This document shows positions 1 to 8,972 of a DNA stretch of 64,000 nucleotides, piece by piece (the stretch's first letter is position 1; each line of letters begins with the position of its first letter). The stretch is taken from assembly GCF_049933045.1 (NCBI RefSeq), contig NZ_CP187926.1, forward strand, positions 4,092,001-4,156,000, in the 5' to 3' direction. Origin of the DNA: Pseudocolwellia sp049933045. GTDB taxonomy: Bacteria; Pseudomonadota; Gammaproteobacteria; Enterobacterales; Alteromonadaceae. The notes under the pieces are model-generated. The model was given only the letters and a program-made list of their open reading frames with translations, searched no databases and was not told where the DNA came from. The position numbers were made by a program, and so were the translations under genes.

Positions 1-2
1 TA

Positions 3-599
3 GCTCGTATTCACGCAGTTGCTTCGCAAAAACCGTTCGAAACTCGTTTAGCGTTAACGACTGATGATATGCTGAACAATTCAATGAAAATCATTCAATC
101 TTCAGGTTTTGTGCCTAAATCACTTAATATCGCTTTTTTTACTATTTTAGAGCAAGTTATTGAAGTGGCTGCGGGTCAATATAAACCGAAGACACAAATC
201 AGGTTACATGGTGATTGTCATGCTGGAAATATATTCTGGACAGACAAAGGACCTCACTTCGTTGATTTAGATGATTGTAAAATGGGCCCTGCCATTCAAG
301 ACCTTTGGATGATGCTTTCAGGCGACCGTAATGAACAACTGTTACAACTCGATACACTTTTAACAGGCTATGAAGAGTTTTTTACATTTGATAGTAGTGA
401 GCTTGTTTTGATAGAATCATTGAGGACTATGCGAGTTGTACATTATATGGCATGGTTATGTAAGCGGTGGAACGACCCAGCTTTCCCGCGAAATTTTCCA
501 TGGTTTGATAGTGAAAAGTACTGGGAACAACAAATTTTAATGCTGAAAGAGCAAATGTCTGCCTTGCAGCAACCGCCTTTAAGTTTAATTCCAATGTAG
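3..599 (+). CDS. srkA: Stress response kinase A (YihE/RdoA family), C-terminal part
   Basis: The reading frame is open back to base 3, so the gene begins outside the window and only about 198 C-terminal residues are seen. It belongs to the APH-like Ser/Thr kinases that act in the cytoplasm in envelope-stress signalling. The catalytic loop HGDCHAGNI and the metal-binding motif VDLDD are both present. They are followed by the family's conserved tail, including PAFPRNFPWF and a proline-rich end. The first ATG in frame (69) is internal and not a true start. dsbA follows after about 37 bases in the same direction, as in E. coli, where this kinase and dsbA are cotranscribed. Confidence 0.9.
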   Translation, partial: ARIHAVASQKPFETRLALTTDDMLNNSMKIIQSSGFVPKSLNIAFFTILEQVIEVAAGQYKPKTQIRLHGDCHAGNIFWTDKGPHFVDLDDCKMGPAIQDLWMMLSGDRNEQLLQLDTLLTGYEEFFTFDSSELVLIESLRTMRVVHYMAWLCKRWNDPAFPRNFPWFDSEKYWEQQILMLKEQMSALQQPPLSLIPM

Positions 600-636
600 C
601 CAATATTGGCAAAGCACATTTATTAGGATGTTTATA

Positions 637-1288
637 ATGAAGAAAATTTTAAGTCTTATCGTTATGTTATGTATGCCATTAATGGCGTGTTCAGCAGAAT
701 ATAAAGCAGGTGAACACTACACAGTAGTTGACGATAAAGTATCTAAAAAATTAGAAGTACGTGAATACTTTTCATTTTATTGCCCACATTGTTTCAACTT
801 TGAACCAATTATGGCGAATGTGAAAAAAGACTTACCTGCAGGTGCTACATTTGAAATGAATCACGTTGATTTTTTACGTGCTGCTTCTCCTAAAGTACAA
901 GGGTTATTAAGTAAGGCAATTGTTGTTGCTAAGAAAATGGATATGGAGAAAAAAAATGGTTGGCGCTATTTTTAACTATCTTCAAGTTCAACGTGCTTTC
1001 ATAACATCTGAAAAAGATATTCGTAACATCTTTGTATTAAACGGTGCAGATGGCGAGCAATTTGATAAGTTAATGTCTAGTTTTTCTATTAATAGCCAAG
1101 CTAAGTTGATGAAGAAACACCAAGAATACTTCTCAAAGAAAACTGGCGCAGATGGTAAGCCTTACCTAAATGCTGTTCCAACAGTTATTGTTAATGGTAA
1201 ATACAGAATCAACCCTGCTGCATTAGACAAAGGTGATTTTGAAGGTGATTATAAGAAGCTTGTAAATCACTTATTAGCGTTAAAGTAA
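637..1288 (+). pseudogene. dsbA: Thiol:disulfide interchange protein DsbA, interrupted by a +1 frameshift
   Basis: Periplasmic oxidase that puts disulfide bonds into exported proteins. The first frame holds a signal peptide, the motif FYCPHC with the redox-active cysteines, and helical-domain residues up to MDMEKK. It then stops at 973-975. The rest of the protein, including the cis-proline region AVPTVIV, continues in another frame to 1288. The break lies in a run of eight A at 949-956. With seven A the frame reads MEKKMVGAIFNYL and gives one 216-residue protein of normal length. This could be a sequencing error, a real mutation, or transcriptional slippage. ATG 637 is preferred over 628 because AGGA at 625-628 sits 8 bases before it. 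The gene follows srkA. Confidence 0.85.
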
Positions 1289-1334
1289 CCGCTAATAGTG
1301 ACTGAATGATCATCGAGTTCAGATTTTAAATATT

Positions 1335-1359
1335 AAAGAGCGCATGTCGCTCTTTTTTT
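1335..1359 (+). terminator. Rho-independent terminator of srkA-dsbA
   Basis: Perfect 8-bp stem AAAGAGCG/CGCTCTTT (1335-1342, 1348-1355) with a CATGT loop, running into a T tract. It lies 47 bases after the dsbA stop. Confidence 0.85.
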
Positions 1360-1443
1360 ATGTCTTTTTTTAGAGTTATGACTAAGAAGTTGTGCTGAAC
1401 ATTGTCATCTTACTGTCGCGAGAGGATATGTTTATTATTAGCA

Positions 1444-1494
1444 GTAAACTGTGAGTAAGAGCTGCAGCTTAGTTTACAAATTACCTAAAGGTAA
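1444..1494 (-). terminator. Possible terminator hairpins of the leftward trio
   Basis: Two inverted repeats lie just past the stop of the leftward gene at 1510: TTACC/GGTAA (1481-1494), and GTAAACT/AGTTTAC (1444-1450, 1471-1477) enclosing the palindrome AGCTGCAGCT. No clean T tract follows on the minus strand, so function as a terminator is only inferred. Confidence 0.3.
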
Positions 1495-1509
1495 AATATT
1501 AATATTATT

Positions 1510-2175
1510 TTAATTTAACTCTGATTTTCTTGTTTTATAAAGGTGATAACCAATTATTGTCGCGATTAGAAAGAGTATTGCCGCGGCTCCAATGTGTGCT
1601 GAATCTGCTAATTTAACACCTGATCCAGCCAATGAGAAAATAGCCATTTGTGGTATGAAACCAAGGCAACTACCTGCAATGTAAGGTCGTAATGGAATAT
1701 TAGCAATTCCAGCGAGTATATTGGTTAAAAAATTTGAACCAACAGGAAGTAATCTAATAACTAAGGCTTTTAAAAATGTATCAACAGATAAAAAGTTATG
1801 CAGTTTTGTTAGCTGTTTTTTGTATTTACTGGCGATATAACTTTGTTGAAATAAAGACGCTACCTTATAAGTAATAGCAGCGGCGATAGTAACGGTTAGT
1901 GTTGCGTAAACTAAACCTAAAATAACACCAAAGAAATACCCGCAAGTAAAAGCTACTACTTGCCTTGGCATGCCTATACAAGAGAGTCCTAACAAGATGC
2001 TAAGCAATATTATTATAGATTTTAGGCTAGTAGGTGAGATTGACAGTAAATACTCTTGAAATGCATTCTGTGTGAAAACAGTTATTGAGATAAGAGCGTA
2101 AAGTACAACAAATGTACTTATTGCTATCAGCCATAATGTGCTCTTATTAAAAAGTAGTTTTTTAAGCCAAGGCAT
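1510..2175 (-). CDS. TVP38/TMEM64 (VTT domain) inner-membrane protein
   Basis: A 221-residue protein with about five or six hydrophobic segments (near 13-35, 52-70, 72-105 and 160-215). The VTT/DedA-like core is visible as GMPRQVVAFTCGYFFG, followed by RLLPVGSNFLTNILAG and the C-terminal PYIAGSCLGFIPQ. VTT proteins are thought to act in lipid scrambling or membrane homeostasis; the substrate here cannot be read from the sequence. It starts 12 bases after the stop of the propeller-SHOCT gene, so the two are probably cotranscribed. The family assignment is firm, the function is not. Confidence 0.8.
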   Translation of the reverse strand: MPWLKKLLFNKSTLWLIAISTFVVLYALISITVFTQNAFQEYLLSISPTSLKSIIILLSILLGLSCIGMPRQVVAFTCGYFFGVILGLVYATLTVTIAAAITYKVASLFQQSYIASKYKKQLTKLHNFLSVDTFLKALVIRLLPVGSNFLTNILAGIANIPLRPYIAGSCLGFIPQMAIFSLAGSGVKLADSAHIGAAAILFLIATIIGYHLYKTRKSELN

Positions 2176-2187
2176 TGGACATTTTGC

Positions 2188-4311
2188 TTAATCTGCAGAA
2201 GATGCTGATAAGCTTTCTAATAAATTGGCTTTAGCTAAAGCAAACTCTTCTTCTGTTAAATAGCCTTGCTGTTTTAATACCGCAAGTTTATTTAATGCTT
2301 CGATCAATTTAGTGTCGATCTTTGCTTTAGTTTTAGTTTTAGCTGTAGAGCTTTCAACTACTGAACTTTGAGTCACTTTTTCTTCTGCTAAACTTGTAGG
2401 TTCTACTTTTTTATCGAGCACTTCTTTCGTTTTTATCGGTGTAATAACTTTAGCTTTTTCAGGTTTTAACTTTGGCTTCACTTCAGGCGTTTTTACAGGT
2501 CTTTCTGGCGTTTCATTTTTATTAATTAAAGCAGAAAAGTACCAATTCCAATCGATAATATGATCAATAACGTTGTGATATTTTTCTTTAGTTAACCTTT
2601 GATTACCTTCTCTTAAGTAAGCACAAATATGGTATTGCTCAGATTGACTTGTTATTAGTTTTACTGAGATTTGTCTAACTTTATCATCGACCATTTTATC
2701 GCGGTGTTCTTGCTCAAAACTGAGTCTAAGAGCATTTTCTTTTGGCAAATCAAACCCACGTCCACTTTCTATACTGACAGTATTTAATAAAGTGTTATTT
2801 AACCAAACTTCACTTGAAGCAATATCCACAACCGATAAGCTTGTGTTTACTTCAGTCTCATGTCGTTTGAACAAAGAGATAGTCTTAGTCTCGGTATCAA
2901 ATTCAAAACGAGCAAAGTTAGCTCTCAATAATGATTTGTTTCTAATGATATTTTGCCCGTACTGTTTCTTTATATAAATAAATAGGATGGCTGCAAGTAT
3001 CAATATTAAAAAAGTATAGGGTAATGTATTAGAACCGCTTTCTTCTGGTAACTCTTTCACAGAAGAAAAATTTTTGTCTGTAGATAAGTGAGGGAGAACT
3101 TTATAAATGATGGCTTGTGAGCGATCCCATATCAGCAATTCATTCTCACGTGGTATATATAAAGCAAGCTGACTCTCGGGATTAACTTGTTTTGGATTTA
3201 AGTTTAGTACCGCTGTCGGAACTACTTCACTCTCTGATTGATTGACGATATTTGTCGCGCTCAACTGCCATTGATTATTTACTTTTTCAATGAAGAGTAT
3301 TTTATTCCATAAGGTATTTAGTTCTCTGCTGCGGTAATACACAGTAGAGAGTAAGCTATCTGGATTTTTACGTTTATATATTATGTTTAAAGGTTCTGTT
3401 TGTAAGTAGTCACTTCCTACAGGCGTTACTGATATGTTTTGTTCTGCATTAAATTGGTGAGTCAGTATTAGTTGGTTTCTGGTTTTTTTAGACCAAGTAA
3501 AATGTTGTATTTCTTGAGCACCAAGCACTACAATTTCATCTTCAACCTGTGGGTTTTTTATAAAAGGGTTATTACGTGGGATAGTATAATTTTTTAGCCC
3601 AAACTTATTAGGGTTTATACGTAAGATAGTTCCAGAATATAAACTTGTTTTTTGTAGTGTATTGTCATTTTCAAACGCTATATAAAGTAATCCAAAATCA
3701 TCACTCCATGATTTAAGGTAAGGATTAAAAGACAGTTGATTTATATTAATATCTGCAGAAGTAGAGGCTATACGTAATACTTCTCGTTGATGAATTATAT
3801 TCACTTTATTATTGTTTACATTACTTAGCTGAAATTCTGTTATTACAGCATCGTGACTATGACTTTTTTCTATTTCTTTATTATCTAAGCGATTCTTCTT
3901 AATGGATGGGTCATATTTTTCTATGTGGGCAGTATAAATTACATAGGAGCCTTCTTGATCGGGTAAATCAAAGCTTGGATGAAGTGTTAATGCTGTAAAT
4001 GTAAGGTTTGTTTGATTTTTTATATGCTCAGATAAATTAATAACAGGTTCGGTGCCAACTTTTTGCCCTTTAGAACGATATATTTCGCCATGTGTATTAA
4101 CAAAAAATAGTTCATCATCTTGCGTGGTATTTGCAATAGGCGCTAACCAAGTGGTTTCTTTCATTCCTTGGGTAGAGAAATCAATATAAGGATCTACACT
4201 ATAGAAATCGTTAGCTAATAGAGGGTTAGCTCCTAACATAGCAAATGTTAAGAATAGATATTTAATGATTTGTAAGGTTATTGAGCTGTTATTATTATTC
4301 ATTTTACCCAT
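2188..4311 (-). CDS. Exported sugar-dehydrogenase-like propeller protein with TM helix and C-terminal SHOCT domain
   Basis: A 707-residue protein. Residues 1-33 form a signal peptide or anchor. Residues about 40-400 resemble a divergent glucose/sorbosone dehydrogenase (PQQ-type) beta-propeller, with blocks such as ALTLHPSFD, GTILRINPNKFG and IPRNNPF. A transmembrane helix lies near 425-447, followed by a basic segment. A lysine/proline-rich linker then leads to a SHOCT motif at the end (LAVLKQQGYLTEEEFALAK). The predicted topology is a periplasmic propeller and a cytoplasmic SHOCT tail. Catalytic activity is doubtful because I could not confirm the PQQ ligands. It lies between the SSB-like and VTT genes in one leftward unit. 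The nearby ATG at 4302 is an equally possible start. Confidence 0.6.
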   Translation of the reverse strand: MGKMNNNNSSITLQIIKYLFLTFAMLGANPLLANDFYSVDPYIDFSTQGMKETTWLAPIANTTQDDELFFVNTHGEIYRSKGQKVGTEPVINLSEHIKNQTNLTFTALTLHPSFDLPDQEGSYVIYTAHIEKYDPSIKKNRLDNKEIEKSHSHDAVITEFQLSNVNNNKVNIIHQREVLRIASTSADININQLSFNPYLKSWSDDFGLLYIAFENDNTLQKTSLYSGTILRINPNKFGLKNYTIPRNNPFIKNPQVEDEIVVLGAQEIQHFTWSKKTRNQLILTHQFNAEQNISVTPVGSDYLQTEPLNIIYKRKNPDSLLSTVYYRSRELNTLWNKILFIEKVNNQWQLSATNIVNQSESEVVPTAVLNLNPKQVNPESQLALYIPRENELLIWDRSQAIIYKVLPHLSTDKNFSSVKELPEESGSNTLPYTFLILILAAILFIYIKKQYGQNIIRNKSLLRANFARFEFDTETKTISLFKRHETEVNTSLSVVDIASSEVWLNNTLLNTVSIESGRGFDLPKENALRLSFEQEHRDKMVDDKVRQISVKLITSQSEQYHICAYLREGNQRLTKEKYHNVIDHIIDWNWYFSALINKNETPERPVKTPEVKPKLKPEKAKVITPIKTKEVLDKKVEPTSLAEEKVTQSSVVESSTAKTKTKAKIDTKLIEALNKLAVLKQQGYLTEEEFALAKANLLESLSASSAD

Positions 4312-4364
4312 AGGCTTTTTTAAGTGAATCGAGGATTCAAATAATAGTATATTCCATTATTACG

Positions 4365-5015
4365 TTATTTTAACAATATCACTTGCTGACAATCAATTAA
4401 TTGCGATTTATTTGAGTTATTTAAATAACTTAGTTTACCCTCAATCACTAATTGGTCGCCTATTTTTGCTTGATCATTAATATAAGCAGCTTGCTTTCCC
4501 CATATATGGATAGGGCGTTTTATTTCTATATTTTTAAGTTCTTGTGTCACAGATGAATGCACAAAGAAGTTAGTTGAAAGCGTTAACTCTACTAATTCTT
4601 TATTTTGTTCTGTTGTAACGAATTTAATAGGGGAGTCAATTTGCCCACTGCAATGAATTTGATTCAGTGATTTAGCATAGCCTTTAGGGTAAGTTTGAGC
4701 ATAGGTTGCATGTATTATTTCACGGCCTGTTTTTTTACTATTGAGTAAATAGCCGCGCAATAATATTATATCGCCTTTTTGTGCATGAATAAGAGAGCGC
4801 TCAACAACTTCACCTATTACCTTTACTACATGATATCGCGTCCATTCTTTATATTGATTACTACTTTTATCAAACCATTTGCTGTGTGTTGCTAAAGTGA
4901 ATTCAGCAATAGCTAAAACAGGGTTGGCTTGGTATCTGATAATGGGTTTATCAACTAGGTTGCCTAGTAAAACGGTATTACATAAATGATTTTGAGCGAG
5001 CGTGTTACTGTGCAT
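4365..5015 (-). CDS. Single-stranded-DNA-binding-like protein with two OB folds
   Basis: A 216-residue protein. Residues about 12-95 match the SSB OB fold: VLLGNLVDKPIIRY, AEFTLATHS, EWTRYHVVKVIG and GDIILLRGYL, the order expected of SSB/PriB proteins. Residues about 115-215 look like a second, more divergent OB unit (HCSGQIDSPIKF, RPIHIWGKQA, IGDQLVIEGKL). It has no acidic SSB tail (it ends QQVILLK), so it is unlikely to be the housekeeping SSB. It is first in a leftward unit with the propeller-SHOCT gene 53 bases downstream; the reason for that pairing is not evident. A role in binding single-stranded DNA or RNA is inferred from the fold alone. Confidence 0.6.
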   Translation of the reverse strand: MHSNTLAQNHLCNTVLLGNLVDKPIIRYQANPVLAIAEFTLATHSKWFDKSSNQYKEWTRYHVVKVIGEVVERSLIHAQKGDIILLRGYLLNSKKTGREIIHATYAQTYPKGYAKSLNQIHCSGQIDSPIKFVTTEQNKELVELTLSTNFFVHSSVTQELKNIEIKRPIHIWGKQAAYINDQAKIGDQLVIEGKLSYLNNSNKSQLIDCQQVILLK

Positions 5016-5170
5016 GGATTTTCAAACGATATAAAGTAAATAATACAATGTACGTAAACTTGTAATGATAGGCAACTACTAGCTGTTATATTAGTGCCGC
5101 TAAGCTATTTATTTTAGCTGTATACTAGAAATAAGGTACGCTTTTGACTAGAATCGCAGCCTCTTAATGT

Positions 5171-5245
5171 GCTTTCGTGGTGAAGTGGATATCACGTGGA
5201 CCTCCGGAGTCTAAGTCGCAGGTTCGATTCCTGCCGAGAGCGCCA
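5171..5245 (+). tRNA. tRNA-Arg (anticodon CCG)
   Basis: A full cloverleaf can be drawn. The acceptor stem is GCTTTCG with CGAGAGC (5171-5177, 5235-5241). The anticodon stem is TGGAC/GTCTA, enclosing loop CTCCGGA with CCG at 5204-5206. The T arm is GCAGG-TTCGATT-CCTGC. Discriminator G and an encoded CCA lie at 5243-5245. It reads CGG arginine codons. No integrase or repeat of the tRNA 3' end was seen nearby. Confidence 0.93.
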
Positions 5246-5399
5246 ATTCTTATATTAATAATAATCCAATAATAAATCCTTTTGTATTAACTACATATAC
5301 ATAGAAAAAGTCGTGTTTTAACGTTAATATATTATTAGTTTTTAAAGAGTCATAAAGCATATCTGTCTCTTTATCCAGAAGCACATAGGATGAATAGCA

Positions 5400-7436
5400 A
5401 TGAATTCAATTGGTTTTTTAGGGTTTGCCTTTGCAAGCTTTTCATATGTTATTTTTACATTACTCATTCTGGCTGCTCGAAATAATACCTTGATGGCTCG
5501 ATGCATAATTATTTGTGCATTATCTACCTTAATTGCTAATTTAGTCGCTGCACTTCAAATAAAATTGGGCTTTAGCTTACAGCTCGTTATGGTGGCTGAT
5601 GGCTTTAAAATAGCGTGTTGGTCTATTCTAATTCTTATTTGCAATACAGAAGAACCTACTTTTCGGCGCTTACTCTCCAATTTTTATATAAGAAAGTATT
5701 GCTTAATATGGTTAGGTTTAATGCTAAGTTGCTGGGGGCTTACTTATAGTCTTAACTTTTCTTATGAATATTTGTTCTTATTATTCATCGTATTAAATTT
5801 ATGGGCATTGGTTTTACTTGAGCAATTATATCGCAGTGCCGACTCTCAGGTCAGGTGGGCGATATGGCCACTTGTTATTGCGATTGCAAGTGTCTCGTTA
5901 TTTGATTTCGTATTGTATGCTCAAGCAATGATGGTGCAAGGTTTAGACTTCGATTTTTGGTTCAGTCGAGGCTTCATCGCGATAGTTGTTGTACCACTGT
6001 TACTCATAAGTACACGTAGAATTAAAAATGGTTCGGTAAGGATTTTCGTTTCAAGAAATGTTGTTTTTTACAGTTCTATGCTCATGATTGCCGGCTTATA
6101 TCTAATTGTAATGGCAATTGTTGGTTATGTACTTAGTTACTTAGGTGGTAAATGGGGATCTGTATTTAGTATTGGTTTTCTGGCTCTAGGTGGCGTAGTG
6201 CTCATTGTTTTATTAGCAACCGAAACCTTACGAAGAAACGTTAAAGTTTTTATCGCAAAGAATTTCTTTGCGAATAAATATGAATACCGAGATGAGTGGC
6301 TTAATCTCATAGGAAAGATAGAAACGAGTAACGCCGAAAATAACTATCAAATGGCGACTCAAATCATGATGGATAAAACCGATGCTCAATATGGTGCTAT
6401 TGTTAAACAAGTGTCTAATACGCAGTTTGAAACTAAATATACTTCTGGGTTAGAGTTTGAAGATATGTTTGTTCCGCAATTAATTCATCTTTGCCATTTT
6501 TGTAAGCGCCAGGGCTGGATCATTGATTTAAAAGAATATTCAAAAGGTCCTAGTATTTACCCTGATCTGTCACTTAATTTATTACAATGGCAAGAGAAAA
6601 ACATATCGGTTGTAGTACCTATTTTTATTGGTAAAGATTTTTACGGTTTATTTATTTTAGCTACAGAGAAAAAATCAAATAAATTAAATTGGGAAGATCG
6701 CGATTTACTTTTTGCCATCTCTCAGCAGTTAGGTAACGTTTTGTCGTTATATGAAGCGAACGATAAGCTTGCAGAATCAAAACAATTTGATGCATTTAAT
6801 CGAATGTCGGCTTTTTTAGTTCATGATCTAAAAAACATACAAGCTCAACTTGGGCTGATAACAACAAATGCTCAAAAACATAGGGACAATCCTGAGTTTA
6901 TTGATGATGTTTTTGAAACGGTAGAGTCTGCGACCGAACGCTTAGATAAAGTATTGTCTCAATTACGTAATAAACAAGTGGCGCAATCTAAGAGTAATAC
7001 GTTTACTATTAGTGATGTACTCACGAAAGTCGTAGAGCAGAGAAACGTTAAAAAACCTGTGGTTACATTTACAGTGAAACAAGATGCGACGGTTATAGCG
7101 GATAAAGAGGTGTTGTTTTCGGTTTTAAACCATCTTATCCAAAATGCTCAGGAAGCGACACAACCTGATGGTTGGGTGAAAGTTTCATTGAATAATAGCG
7201 CAAATGACGCACTTGTAATTATTGAAGATAATGGCACAGGAATGTCGAAAGCATTCATAGAAAAAAGATTGTTCAAACCTTTTGATACAACAAAAGGTAA
7301 TGCTGGAATGGGGATTGGTGTATACGAAGCCAAGCAATTCATCGAAAGCATTTCGGGGGTTATTAAAGTAGAAAGTGAAGAGGGCGTGGGTAGTAAGTTT
7401 ATTGTGACCATACCAGCAACTTCACCATTAATGTAA
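5400..7436 (+). CDS. prsK: Membrane sensor histidine kinase PrsK (PEP-CTERM/XrtA system type)
   Basis: A 678-residue kinase. The N-terminal ~290 residues hold about eight hydrophobic helices. A GAF-like region follows at about 305-460, then the dimerisation/phosphoacceptor box FLVHDLKNIQAQL (His near 478). The ATPase domain has N box NHLIQNAQEA, D box IIEDNGTGM and G box GMGIGVYEAKQFI. This architecture and the HDLKN H-box are typical of PrsK, known from exosortase (PEP-CTERM) gene clusters. It lies 32 bases before prsR, its partner. No exosortase, EPS gene or PEP-CTERM-tailed protein was seen in the window, so the targets must be elsewhere. The signal is unknown. Confidence 0.85.
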   Translation: MNSIGFLGFAFASFSYVIFTLLILAARNNTLMARCIIICALSTLIANLVAALQIKLGFSLQLVMVADGFKIACWSILILICNTEEPTFRRLLSNFYIRKYCLIWLGLMLSCWGLTYSLNFSYEYLFLLFIVLNLWALVLLEQLYRSADSQVRWAIWPLVIAIASVSLFDFVLYAQAMMVQGLDFDFWFSRGFIAIVVVPLLLISTRRIKNGSVRIFVSRNVVFYSSMLMIAGLYLIVMAIVGYVLSYLGGKWGSVFSIGFLALGGVVLIVLLATETLRRNVKVFIAKNFFANKYEYRDEWLNLIGKIETSNAENNYQMATQIMMDKTDAQYGAIVKQVSNTQFETKYTSGLEFEDMFVPQLIHLCHFCKRQGWIIDLKEYSKGPSIYPDLSLNLLQWQEKNISVVVPIFIGKDFYGLFILATEKKSNKLNWEDRDLLFAISQQLGNVLSLYEANDKLAESKQFDAFNRMSAFLVHDLKNIQAQLGLITTNAQKHRDNPEFIDDVFETVESATERLDKVLSQLRNKQVAQSKSNTFTISDVLTKVVEQRNVKKPVVTFTVKQDATVIADKEVLFSVLNHLIQNAQEATQPDGWVKVSLNNSANDALVIIEDNGTGMSKAFIEKRLFKPFDTTKGNAGMGIGVYEAKQFIESISGVIKVESEEGVGSKFIVTIPATSPLM

Positions 7437-7468
7437 ATGAAAGATTAAAAAAGAAGGATTCTTTCTAA

Positions 7469-8818
7469 ATGGAAAAATTATTAATCATTGATGACGATAA
7501 AGGTATTCAAAAACAGCTTAAGTGGAGCTTATCTGATTACGATGTGGTTTTAGCTGGCGATAGAGAGAGCGCTATTGCAGCTGTTAGACGTTTTGAACCA
7601 AAAGTAGTGACATTAGATTTAGGCTTACCACCAGATGAAGCGAATGCTTCAGAAGGCTTAGCTGCACTTCAAGAAATCCTTACGATAGCACCACATACTA
7701 AAGTTATTGTTATAACCGGTAATGACGACAGAACTAATGCTTTAAAAGCTATTGCAGCAGGAGCGTACGACTTCTATCAGAAACCCGTAGAGGCTGAAGT
7801 GATTAATGTGATTGTTTCTCGCGCCTTTAGTGTAGCTGCAATTGAAGAAGAAAATAGATTAATGCGTTCAGTTGCTGGTAGCGATATCGGTATTATTGGT
7901 AATAGTGCGACTATTGATCGATTGCGTACTATGGTTAAACGCATTGCTCCTACGCAAATCACAGCATTATTGTTGGGTGAAAGTGGTACAGGTAAAGAAG
8001 TTACTGCAAATGCGGTACATTTAGCGAGTGATAGAAAAGACAAACCATTTATTGCTATTAACTGTGCATCTATTCCTGAAACCTTGTTAGAAAGTGAATT
8101 GTTTGGTTTTGAAAAAGGCGCTTTTACAGGCGCTCATAAAACCACTAAAGGTAAAATTGAGTGTGCAGAAGGAGGTACTTTATTTCTAGATGAAATAGGG
8201 GATATGCCTTTCAGCCTTCAGGCTAAATTATTACGTTTTTTACAAGAAAAACAGATAGAACGACTCGGTGGTAGACAAGAAATTTCGGTTGATGTAAGAG
8301 TGGTATGTGCAACCAACCAAAACCTTGAAGAAATGGTAAAAGAAAAAACCTTTAGAGAGGATTTATTTTACCGTGTTAGCGAAATAACTTTAAATATTCC
8401 GCCACTTAGAGACAGAGATGAAGACGTTATTATTTTAGCGCAATACTTCTTACAACGTTATGCTATTGAATATAAAAGTAATGTAAAAAGTTTTTCTGAT
8501 GATGGTTTTGCCGCAATTAAAGCACACAGATGGCCTGGTAATATTCGTGAGTTACAGAACAAAGTAAAAAGCTCTGTAATTATGTGTACAGGCACACAAG
8601 TAACGGCGATGGACTTAGGCTTTTTTGATCACGAAAACACATCATTTGAGTTGTCTTTAAACTTACGTACTGTTCGTGAACAAGCTGAGTCGATAGCGAT
8701 TAAAAAAGCTTATTCACTTTCAGATACTAACATGTCGAAAACAGCTGAGTTACTTGGTGTAACAAGACCTACTTTATATTCATTGATTGAGAAATATAAT
8801 TTGAATGTAGGTGAATAA
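7469..8818 (+). CDS. prsR: Sigma-54-dependent response regulator PrsR
   Basis: A 449-residue NtrC-type activator. The receiver domain spans about 1-120 with phosphoacceptor Asp50 (VVTLDLGLPP). The AAA+ domain follows, with Walker A GESGTGKE, the sigma-54 contact loop GAFTGA, Walker B GGTLFLDEIGD and the R-finger region. A Fis-type helix-turn-helix closes the protein (SKTAELLGVTRPTLYSLIEK). It is the last gene of the prsK-prsR pair and is preceded by AGAAGGA. PrsR-type regulators activate sigma-54 promoters of PEP-CTERM/EPS genes in other bacteria. Such promoters could serve distant targets here, but I have no direct evidence for any target. Confidence 0.87.
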   Translation: MEKLLIIDDDKGIQKQLKWSLSDYDVVLAGDRESAIAAVRRFEPKVVTLDLGLPPDEANASEGLAALQEILTIAPHTKVIVITGNDDRTNALKAIAAGAYDFYQKPVEAEVINVIVSRAFSVAAIEEENRLMRSVAGSDIGIIGNSATIDRLRTMVKRIAPTQITALLLGESGTGKEVTANAVHLASDRKDKPFIAINCASIPETLLESELFGFEKGAFTGAHKTTKGKIECAEGGTLFLDEIGDMPFSLQAKLLRFLQEKQIERLGGRQEISVDVRVVCATNQNLEEMVKEKTFREDLFYRVSEITLNIPPLRDRDEDVIILAQYFLQRYAIEYKSNVKSFSDDGFAAIKAHRWPGNIRELQNKVKSSVIMCTGTQVTAMDLGFFDHENTSFELSLNLRTVREQAESIAIKKAYSLSDTNMSKTAELLGVTRPTLYSLIEKYNLNVGE

Positions 8819-8972
8819 CCTCATTTAACCTGAGTGTAGATATTTATTGCGTTAGAATTGTTCAGCTATTCATAATTTGTAACAAATGCCTAGGCATTGT
8901 CACAAAGGAGCTTTTCAGTTTTAGCGCTTTTTCATTTATATTAGAAACATAACCGAAACAGAGAACATTCCT

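Noticed and set aside
920..1288. Separate ORF starting inside dsbA
   Set aside because: It is the second half of DsbA in a shifted frame, with no ribosome site at its first ATG.
5171..5245. tRNA-Arg as an attachment site of an island
   Set aside because: No integrase gene and no repeat of the tRNA end found within the window.
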